In this document: piece by piece, positions 55,169 to 64,000 of the stretch | Layout of the letters: the number at the start of each line of letters is the position of its first letter | Position numbering within the stretch: the stretch's first letter is position 1 | DNA from: Myotis daubentonii | Taxonomy: Eukaryota; Chordata; Mammalia; Chiroptera; Vespertilionidae | Reading direction: 5' to 3' | Length of the DNA: 64,000 nucleotides | Assembly (NCBI RefSeq): GCF_963259705.1 | Contig: NC_081842.1 | Coordinates: forward strand, 92,556,433 to 92,620,432 | The notes under the pieces: generated by a model | Database searches by the model: none | The model's input: the letters and a program-made list of their open reading frames with translations, nothing else | Told to the model about the DNA's origin: nothing | Made by a program: the position numbers and the translations under genes

Positions 55169-56744
55169 TGTATACATAAAAGAGGCTGCAACTGTAGTGA
55201 ATAAATCTGTAAGAAAAGAGACATTAAGTAATATAATTATAAATAAACAACTTGGGCTTGAAAGCTATAGAGCTCTAACCAACACACACTGAACATTAAA
55301 AAAATATATTTTTAGAGAATCTGATAATTAAAAAATATTTTAAGTTGGTTTAAAAAGTAATTAAATTAACAATGAATGTATTTGACATATTTTTATGTTA
55401 ATCAAACACTTAGGGAGAAAAAAGTATAGGCCTCTACAGATCTTAGTCCAATAGGACACAGATTTGAAATTTACACTGTAATGTAGTTAAAATTGACATT
55501 AATTGTAATAAGGATAATAATGATATATTTAATAATTACTTTCTATATGCTAGAACACGACGTCAGTGCTTTACATACTTTAAATCTCTAAACTTCACAG
55601 TAAATATATTATGAACTGATACAGAATAATGGTGTTGAGTCCACTCTCTACCTGAATTCCCATAATTTCACCTTTCAATTATGTCCTCTTATATTAAATC
55701 CATTATAATGTACAACTGGTTCTGCCTCCAACCTATATTTCAAATCTGTTCATTTCAGTTCCCATGGCCTCAATTCTACCACAAGTCAACATCTTCTCTC
55801 GCTTGGAATACTGAATTTGCCACCTTAATGATTAATTTTCATAGACTGTGTCAGAGTTATTTTATTGAATATAAATTTGGTCTTGCCTTTCCTCTGCTTA
55901 AATCCTCCAACATCTTCCCACTGAACTTTCAATAAAATTTAAACTCTATATTGAATTCTAAATCTTATAGAATGGAGTCCTTGCTTACATTTCTAAACTC
56001 ACCTTATGCAAATATCCCACTCAATTCAGTCACCCTGACCTTTTTCCTGTTCTTCACTATAATAATAACTTTTCCCATTATTTTCATTTGTTGGTTCTTA
56101 CGTGAAAGCTCTTCCCAAGGTGTTTTAATTGGATGACACCTTCCCATTTTGCAAGTATCTGTCAAATGCAATTTCCAAAGAAAAGTTTTCCCTACGTATT
56201 CCATCTAAACTAAGTAACGATCCATTACCATCTATCATTTACTTCTATGTTTTTCAAAACATATTAAAAAGTTGAAATGATTTTTATTTGTTTTATGAGT
56301 TTATTTATTTAATTATTTCCAAAAGGACTAAGATCCATCATGGATCTGACATTGCCTATCTTTCTTTTAATATTTCCTGGGCCTAAAACACTGACTTGTG
56401 TATAGAAAACAATAAACATGTAAAATAACATTTTGTGTTGAAATTATATAAATGGTGGAGTTGCATCTTTCACAGGGTAGGATTCTAATGTCAGGAAAGT
56501 AAAATTACATATAATGAAAATGGTAACCTCAAATATCCTTTCATTATTAATAATTACAAGGCACACATTTTGTGTGTAGCTAACACTCTCTGTAGACAAC
56601 ATTATTGGCTCTAATGTTTTATTGGTCATGTTTTCCCCATGGCAGTTGAATAAATATTTGAGAAATATTTTTATAATCTTTGTCATGATTTTCTTCAACT
56701 AGCTTTGACAATTAAGGTGTACTTATAAGCGATTTTCCAGTGTT
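55169..56744. other. AT-rich DNA, nothing recognised
   Basis: About 1.6 kb without element termini. ORFs up to 85 codons lack any recognisable motif. Confidence 0.5.
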
Positions 56745-57162
56745 GTTTCCCCCCTCTCTTTCCTTCTCCTTCTCCTTCCTTCTCCTTCTCCTTCTCCTTC
56801 TCCTTCTCCTTCTCCTTCTCCTTCTCCTTCTCCTTCTCCTTCTCCTTCTCCTTCTCTTTCTCCTTCCTTCTCCTTCCTTCTCCTTCTCCTTCTCCTTCTC
56901 CTTCTCCTTCTCCTTCTCCTTCCTTCTCCTTCCTTCTCCTTCCTTCTCCTTCCTTCTCCTTCCTTCTCCTTCTCCTTCTCCTTCTCCTTCTCCTTCTCCT
57001 TCTCCTTCTCCTTCCTTCTCCTTCCTTCTCCTTCTCCTTCTCCTCCTCCTCCTCCTCCTCCTCCTCCTCCTCCTCCTCCTCCTCCTCCTCCTCCTCCTTC
57101 TTCTTCTTCTTCTTCTTCTTCTTCTTCTTCTTCTTCTTCTTCTTCTTCTTCTTCTTCTTTTC
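56745..57162 (+). repeat. Polypyrimidine tract, about 410 bp
   Basis: An almost uninterrupted C/T strand: (CTTCTC)n with 'cttcctt' variants (56760-57040), then (CTC)n (57040-57097), then (CTT)n (57098-57160). A Leu/Ser/Phe-rich 151-codon open frame is an artefact of the repeat. Confidence 0.96.
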
Positions 57163-58089
57163 TACCTTTTTTTAATTATGAGGGAGGGAAAGTGATTATT
57201 TTTAAGTGACTCTAAGTATTTCACAAATTCTCACCTTATTCATGGTATATAAATTTAAAAAAACATTAATAATTTCTCACCCCCCTAAATCATACCTTTT
57301 CATTTACTGATGATGCAACAATACAAAACATATACATAAAAAGATTAAAAAATTGATAAGGTATTTAACATTTCTGAATAACTTGAGTCACAAAGGAATG
57401 ATTTTGATGGAGCACCTGAATGAGTGATGGTCTCACAGATATGGAGGTAGAGCAAGTAATGGGTGAGAAAACAAAAGGATTTCACTTTTAGAGAGGTTAG
57501 ATGTGAGATTATTTAAAGAACCCAAGTAGAATATTGCAAGTATTATATGCAAGTATAAAGTTTAGGAGAGAAATTGGAAAGCGATTAAAATGTTGTAGTC
57601 ACCGCTTTAGATGGAGTATATAAAATGTGGACGTGGTGAGATAACTAAAGGATTGAAAACAGAGAAAAATGAGAATTGACACTGCACTTTGCACAATTCA
57701 TAATTGAATATTTTGTGGGTGGCAAAACAGGAAAAGCTGGTAAAGAGAATGAGCAATAAGAGGATGAAAACCAGAAAAACCAGGAAAACCAGAAAAACCA
57801 GGAAAACCATGAAATGTCCATGAAGTTTCTAGTTAAATGCTATACTTCTGGAGCTTTCCTTGATGTACATAATGCAAATGAACAACTTTTTATTTCTCTC
57901 TCTCTCTCCATATGTATCTGTTCTGTAAGTGCATGTGCTAAATAACAATGTAAATGTTAATGTGTCACAGCCAAATGTTTTATAACCACTTTACAGTGCT
58001 TATTTCCTAAAGTTCAATATTTCTCTTTTAGCATGAAAATTTTTACAACAGTTTCTAATGAACTAAATGCATTATTTTTTATTACTTTA
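57163..58089. other. Nothing recognised except a short array
   Basis: At 57772-57812 about four ~10-bp units (ccaggaaaac/ccagaaaaac) repeat. The remainder is AT-rich. Confidence 0.5.
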
Positions 58090-59132
58090 CTAGGGGCCCA
58101 GTGCATGAAATTCGTGCACTGGGTGTGTGTGTGTGGGGGGGGGAGTGTCCCTCAGCCCAGCCTGCCCCCTCTCACATACTGGGAGCCCTCAGGGGTTGAC
58201 CCCTCCGATCGCCTGATCGGCCCCTTGCCCAGGCCTGATGCCTCCACCAGAGGTGTCAGGCTTGGACAGGGGACCCCCATCTCCCCCTGATCACTGGCTC
58301 TGGCCCCCGCCCAGGCCTGAGGCCTCTGGCCCAGGAATCATGCCTGGGCAGGGGAACCCCATCTCCCTCTGATCGCTTGCTCCACCCCCCGCCCAAGCCT
58401 GACGCCTCTGACCCAGGCTTCAGGCCTGGGCAAGGGGACCATCATATCCCCCCAATCCCCGGCTCAGCCCCCCGCCCAGGCCTGATGCCTCGGCCAGAGG
58501 AGTTGACCCTCATCACCCTCCGATCACCAATCACCGGATCGGCCCCTTGACCAGGCCTGAGGCCTCCAGCAGAGGTGTCAGACCTGGGCAGGGGACCCCC
58601 AGCTCCCTGCGGTTGCAGGCTCCGCCCCTGCCCAGGCCTAACACCTCTGGCCTAGGCGTCCGGCCCGGGCAGCGGGGACCTGCAGTGGCAGCGGGGGGCG
58701 CCGCGATCCTGGGCTTCGCTTTAGGCCCAGGCAAGGGACCCCTAGCTCCTGGGACTGCCAGCTTTGACCGTGCCCAGCTCCCATCGCTGGCTCCACCCCT
58801 ACTTCCTGCTATCACTGGCCAGGGTGGGAAAGGTGCCTGATTCTCCGATCATGGCTGGGGGGCAGGGCAAAGGCGGCCCCAGGGCTGCCTTTGCCCTGCC
58901 CCCCAGCTCTTAGCTCCCCCCTGGGTTTCCGATCACTGTCAGTGGCAGGGGGCTTCTTCCTGCTTTCCCTTTTGCCTCCCTGCATTGTGCCTACATATGC
59001 AAATTAGCCGCCATTTTGTTGGCAGTTAACTGCCAATCTTAGTTGGCAGTTAATTTGCATATAGCCCTGATTAGCCAATGAAAACGGTATCGCCGTACGC
59101 CAATTACCATTTTTCTCTTTTATTAGTGTAGA
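58090..59132 (-). mobile_element. Complete non-autonomous Helitron, 1.04 kb
   Basis: The minus-strand 5' end is at 59132 (TCTACACTAATAAAAGAG); the 3' CTAG is at 58090-58093 with hairpin gtgcatgaaattcgtgcac. It is collinear with 46987-48190 but lacks about 130 bp of core units next to the 3' end. Its 5' module (58997-59062) has one TTGGCAGTTAACTGCCAA palindrome. Confidence 0.95.
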
Positions 59133-59385
59133 TGCTCAGTTTTCCTCTTATTTGATACTGGAGTAAGTGAACGTTAGTGCATAATTTGATACAATATATC
59201 TCTTTTATTTACTTTTAAAAAATAGGCATAAACTTAATGAAAGTGCTATTTTTCTTGTTTCCTCTCCAATTGTTTATGCCCCAAGTCAATGTCCTTCAAA
59301 GTACATGTTTGCTTTTCATTTTGTGTACCACGGAGTAAATGTCAAGTGCCATGTATTCTTGCCACGTCTGTGTCTAAGTTGATTA

Positions 59386-59603
59386 TCCTATATAATAAAA
59401 GCCTAATATGCAAATTGTCCCCTCAACCAGGAGTTCAACTAGGGGATGGGGCTAGTGGGCCAACTGCCTGCAGACCCTCCCCCTGGCTGGCCCCACCCTG
59501 GCCAGCAGTGGCAGTAGGCAGCCAGGGGAAAGGAGGCCCTGGCCAGCAGCCAGCAGCCGTTAGGGACCTCCTCATGCACAAATTTCATGCATCGGGCCTC
59601 TAG
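59386..59603 (+). mobile_element. Miniature Helitron, 218 bp
   Basis: 5' TCCTATATAATAAAAGCC follows A; the 3' hairpin tgcacaaatttcatgca and CTAG at 59600-59603 precede T. It is little more than the two ends and a short GC-rich core. Confidence 0.94.
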
Positions 59604-60302
59604 TATTTTTAGAAAAGGCAATTTAGGTATAAAATTAGTTTTAATATTTTCTTATATATAATACATGTTTTTGTGTGTCTGAGAGCAAGATATTTTATTC
59701 ATATTTTATGTACTTACACATCACAGACTATTCTCCAAGATTAATCACTTGGGCATAGTTTATAATAGAAAAATACTCAAGATCTTCTAAGAATAATACA
59801 CAAGCCTTCACACATTATGCCACACTGATCCACATGCCAACTAGTATTCTCTAATAAGCAGTATTTTTCAAAAGGAAATCATAAAATTATTTTTAGGTAA
59901 AGTCAACCACAGAAAATGTATGACTCAAGGGAAAAATTATTTATTGATAGTTCCTTTTCAATAGTTTAGAGATCTTGCTCCCCAAAAAACCTATGACTTG
60001 CATACATAATCTTTTATTAGTTGTATATGAGTAATCGAAGAGTATATTAGTAATAATTAAAATTAAATTATTTTTATGTAGAAATGTTATGCATAATTTT
60101 ATTTTTCATGGTGATTTTAATAACTATTTTATCCCCTTTATACATTTAATATTATAATATTTATATAGATGTATGGTTAGTACTCAATTGGAATATGAAG
60201 CTAAACTGTCACTAAAATCAGCAATCATCAGTTCTTATTTATTTTATGGTCATAAATGCTTTTATCTATTTCCCTACATATATACATTCATATTATTTCA
60301 TA
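59604..60302. other. AT-rich DNA, nothing recognised
   Basis: No termini or ORFs. The short gap 59133-59385 is the same. Confidence 0.5.
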
Positions 60303-60585
60303 CTAGGGTCCCAGTGCACAAATTTGTGCACCTTGAAAGGAACTGTGGGCCACAAGGCTGCAGTGGGCACAGGGGCGGGTCTTGGTCCATCCTCTGCGCC
60401 CCGGCCTGGTCTCTCCTGCAATGGCCCCTGGTCCCGTCTGCTGGCAGCCCCACTCCCACCACCACTGCTCGCATGTGCTGACAGCGCAGGCCCCACTTGC
60501 ACCCACTGATGGTGTGGAGTGATTGGGTCCGGCGCCGGCGGCAGGTGCAAGCAGGGCTGTTGCCGACATTGGGTTCTGTTGTTTA
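60303..60585 (-). mobile_element. Helitron, 3' part
   Basis: 3' CTAG at 60303-60306 with hairpin gtgcacaaatttgtgcac on the minus strand, then a GC-rich core. No 5' end; a hAT fragment follows. Confidence 0.82.
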
Positions 60586-60587
60586 AT

Positions 60588-60652
60588 GGTCACCAACTGG
60601 TGGTCTGCAGACCACTGCTGGTCCATGAGGTCCAAAAGGTTGGCAACCCCTG
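60588..60652. mobile_element. hAT terminal fragment
   Basis: 'caccaactggtggtctgcag' to the terminus 'aggttggcaacccctg' at about 60652 looks like one end of a hAT element. The partner terminus is not found. Confidence 0.5.
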
Positions 60653-60689
60653 GACTATGTAGGGAACACTATTAAAATTTGATTTTAGC

Positions 60690-60912
60690 TCAGCAAGCAT
60701 GGCTCAGTGGTTGAGCATCAATCTATGAACCAGGAGGTCAAGGTTCGATTCCTGGTCCAGGCACATGCCCGAGGTTGTGGGCTTGATCTCCAGTAGGGGA
60801 TGTACAGGAGGCAGCCAACCAATGATTCTCTCTCATCATTGATGTTTCTGTCTCTCTCTCCCTCTCACTTCCTCTCTAAAATTAATAAAAATATATATAT
60901 TTTTAAAAAGCA
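60690..60912 (+). mobile_element. Ves-like SINE, older subfamily
   Basis: The head TGGCTCAGTGG (about 60700-60710) and B box GGTTCGATTCC (60742-60752) are both intact, with an insertion-rich region between (ttgagcatcaatctatgaacc). Body and A-rich tail follow. No clear target duplication. Confidence 0.87.
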
Positions 60913-62000
60913 TCTTAAAATTCTTCTTCATGGATCTGTTTGTTCTGATATCTAAAACTTGATTTTAATGGAAATTTATGTTTATTGTATATCAGTTAAA
61001 TCTAAAAAGTATATAAAACATTAAAATAGTGAACTTGCTGCTTTTTTCTACACTAAACTGTCAGTAATTTTCGTCTTTCTTTCTAAGGATTTGCATTGCA
61101 ATGATTCTATAAATCTTTCTTAACTCCAGCAAGCATGGTTGATCTTTAGAATGCCATTGAAAACGAACTGGTGGTACAGGTAATTTCTATGTGGCAAACC
61201 TATTTGCACACTGCCATCAGCATGCAATGACAAGTTATAAAAATTGTCAGAGCAATTCATGTGAAGAACGTCACACCAAATAGCATCATCGAGGACCTGT
61301 GTCACCAATCACACACATGTTTCTGATCTCTTTAATGCTGTGCATGTAATAAATTATTCACCTGATTGTATAGTACTTTGTTCAAACCATGTTGTGTGCT
61401 ACTATAATCAACAAACATACACACTACACACAGAGAGTTTCCAGTGCATTAAATTCCAGTGAGAGGAAATCTGAGACCCGGGCAGAACTAGAGGCTGCCA
61501 GATAGAAGCAAACCTTTATTAACCCGTGGCACCACTGTAGTACTTCTAGCCAGCAATTCCACAGACACTTAAATCTAAATTACTTAATGGTCCTTGTCAG
61601 CAGCCTGCAGTTCTAGGGATGCTGTGAAGTATTTCTTTCTTCCAGTCACAGAGAGCCTTGACTAGAGTGAAGTATATTGAGGAAGTAGGGCATGTGCTAT
61701 AAATGAAATATATTGGATCTCTAATGTACATCTCCTAGAAATCATTATTATTCCCAAGTTTCTCAGGCTGAAAGTCTAGTAGCTGCCAAAAAGAAATAGT
61801 GGTAGTGGCAGTTAGAGCAACCAAGGCTTAAAAAGTAAATGTCTTCCGGGCATGGATAACTGATAGCGTGAGATCAAATGAAAACTTGCACTTCTGAATG
61901 CAAACCTATTTTAAAACAAATCTAAATTTTAAAAAATGCAATGACTTTATTCCATGGCACCATCTGGTTACACGTGTCTATTCACAAGAAAGTAATATTA
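60913..62000. other. Nothing recognised
   Basis: About 1.1 kb without element termini; its last bases are the target of the L1 below. Confidence 0.5.
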
Positions 62001-62014
62001 TGTTGTGTGATCTT

Positions 62015-62702
62015 TTTTTAAATTTTTTTTATTGATTAGGTTATTACATATGTGTCCTTATCCCCACATTACCCCCTATCTCCCCCACTCATGCCCTCAC
62101 CACCCTGTTGTCCGTGTCCATTGTTTAGGCCTAATTGCTTGCATATAAGTCCTTTGGTTGATCTCTTCCCCTTATCCCCACCCTCCCCTACCTTCCCTCC
62201 GAGGCCCAACAGTCCGATCGATCCCTCTCCCTCTCTGGATCTGTCCTTGTTCATCAGTTTATGTTGTTCGTTATATTCCACAAATGAGTGAGATCAAAAG
62301 GAACCCTCGTGCACTCCTGGGAGGAATGCAGACTGGTGCAGCCACTGTGGAGAACAGTATGGAGTTTCCTCAAAAAACTAAAAATGGAACTCCCATTTGA
62401 TCCAGTGATCCCACTTCTATGAATATATCCCAAGAAATTAGAAACATCAATTAGAAAGGATATACGCACCCCTATATTCATAGCAGCACAATTCACCATA
62501 GCTAAGATTTGGAAACAGCCTAAGTGCCCATCAATAGATGAGTAGATTAAAAAACTGTGGCACATTTACACAATGGAATACCATGCTACAGTAAAAAAGG
62601 AGTTCCTACCATTTGCAACAACATGGATGGAACTGGAGAGCATTATCCTAAGTGAAAAAAAACATTCAGAGAAGGGTAAATACCACAGGATCTCACTCAT
62701 TC
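62015..62702 (-). mobile_element. Twin-primed L1, 688 bp
   Basis: A T-run (62013-62030) and antisense 3'UTR (to about 62296) are followed by a sense ORF2 end segment (about 62297-62702). This is an L1 in minus orientation whose 5' part is inverted. The 13-bp target duplication GTTGTGTGATCTT is perfect at 62002-62014 and 62703-62715. Confidence 0.94.
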
Positions 62703-62715
62703 GTTGTGTGATCTT

Positions 62716-64000
62716 GACCCCAGTTTCCATTTCTCTCAAAATGAGGATGACAATGAAAAACCTATAGGATTGCTGTGAGCAAAAGTTTTATAGCCTTTAG
62801 AACAGTATCTGGCACATAGTAGGCATGATATAAGTGTATGGGAAATAAACTAGAGAGAGAGTTTAGAAAACTAATCACAGAAAATTTAACTCAAATGACT
62901 GCTTAATTCACAGTATGCGTCAGATTCCAGCCTTGCCTTTTACAAGCTCAACATTCTTGGACCAATTGCTTGACCTTGCTAAATTTCACCTGTAGAAAAG
63001 GAAATGCCACTTGTTTCATAGTGATAACTCAGAAAATTAAAGGAGCAGGTGCCTGTAATGCAGTAGATTGAATAAAATAGATGTTCAGCACGGAAGAGGT
63101 AATATTGTCCAGTTTCTCTTGTCACTAGTTAGTGCTGGGCTTATGTTTCGGTTATTTTCAGCATGTGACCTATGCTGAACCTGATTCAAGTTTTCATCAA
63201 CACTTTGATAGCAAAAGCCTTTCAAGACAGTGCTTATAGAGTGCAGGCCTATTACAAATGAAAATGTTAACAAAAAACACACCTCAGGATGCCATAGTCT
63301 GAGGCATGTCCAAAGGTAGCACTTAGTTACCTGGAAGCAATGACTTTTGTAAAGGGTAGAAGACTTGCTCAGGTTGAATTTACCTTATAAGTTATTACTT
63401 TTTTCTATAAAAAGCAGATGCCAAAGAAGGTGTATAGAATGAATAAGATGCAGTTCTAGAGAGCACAGAAGTACATTAATGAGGTTTCTACCTTTGAGCA
63501 ATTGCAGAGAGAATGAAGTTAGTATTCAAGCACAAACATGAAAATGACCATTTTCACTTAGATTACTTTACAATGAAAAAAGTTCAGTGTATGGCGTAAA
63601 ATATGAATTAAAATTGAGATATTCTATAGAGGACCAGGTGACATCAGTCTTAACAATAACTAACTGAAGGGTATCAGTTTCTTTATGCAGAGAGCTGCAT
63701 ACTAACATAATGATCATGCTATATAGTATGTGGAATTGGTTGAGAGAGAATATTTATACTGTACTTGTACATGTGATTGTGTGCCTTGAACTACAGAAAA
63801 CTAATATAGAGGGAAGCAAAGATGAAGTAATACATAAATAAAAAATATCTTTGAAGGTTTATTGAAGTGAAGAAAAAACAAACAAATTGAAGGTATTATT
63901 CCAAAGACATCATGGAAAAAAGACAAATGGAAGAAAAAGTATGGCAACAACTACTGGAAAATTCATTATTTTTCCTGTTGCCCCTTTGGTAAAGTACAAG
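62716..64000. other. Nothing recognised
   Basis: No repeat termini, arrays or plausible ORF to the end of the window. Candidate unique sequence. Confidence 0.5.

Noticed and set aside
56740..57195. 151-codon Leu/Ser/Phe-rich frame that looks like a membrane protein
   Set aside because: Pure translation of a CTT/CTC microsatellite.

Overview
The window reads as intergenic or intronic DNA from a vespertilionid bat. Three element types point to this: about 16 tRNA-derived Ves-type SINEs (A box TGGCTCAGTGG, B box GGTTCGATTCC, pyrimidine-rich tail ending in AATCAATAAAA), more than 25 HeliBat-like non-autonomous Helitrons (5' TCYTATATAATAAAAG, 3' hairpin GTGCACGAATTTCGTGCAC then CTAG, inserted between A and T), and hAT and Tc1-like cut-and-paste elements. 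I found no intact protein-coding gene and no tRNA, rRNA or other RNA gene. Almost every long ORF lies in a transposon, minisatellite or microsatellite. The species cannot be fixed from this sequence.

Layout: 1-6.3 kb holds a compound Helitron, a Helitron with a 34-bp minisatellite, a twin-primed L1 and SINEs. 6.3-17 kb is mostly unannotated AT-rich DNA with four Helitrons and a hAT/Helitron/L1 nest. 17.2-21.3 kb holds a decayed class I (gamma-type) endogenous retrovirus copy that runs from R to a poly(A) site, as an mRNA would. 21-26 kb is old L1 with a Helitron and SINEs. 27.5-32.6 kb has two broken Tc1-like elements, a half-L1 (HAL1) and a miniature Helitron. 34-39 kb has a G-rich pentamer array, a hAT with an internal hairpin and five Helitrons. 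39-45 kb has a Tigger-like relic and a near full-length HAL1 with target duplications. 46.7-55.2 kb is the densest part, with four head-to-tail Helitron pairs, a hAT inside a SINE and a second twin-primed L1. 55-64 kb has a 0.4-kb polypyrimidine tract, further Helitrons and a third twin-primed L1.

The elements do not form a pathway; their interest is in how they are nested and joined. The strongest observations are: exact head-to-tail Helitron junctions that can be explained by the A|T target recreated at every Helitron 5' end; a compound Helitron junction shared by two loci; a hAT target duplication split by a later Helitron; an apparent L1-mobilised retroviral transcript; a Tc1-like relic with DD36E spacing; a SINE with a duplicated pol III A box; and octamer-bounded palindromic modules that vary in copy number among Helitrons. 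Element boundaries come from reading termini and target duplications by eye. Family names are by resemblance and were not checked against a library.
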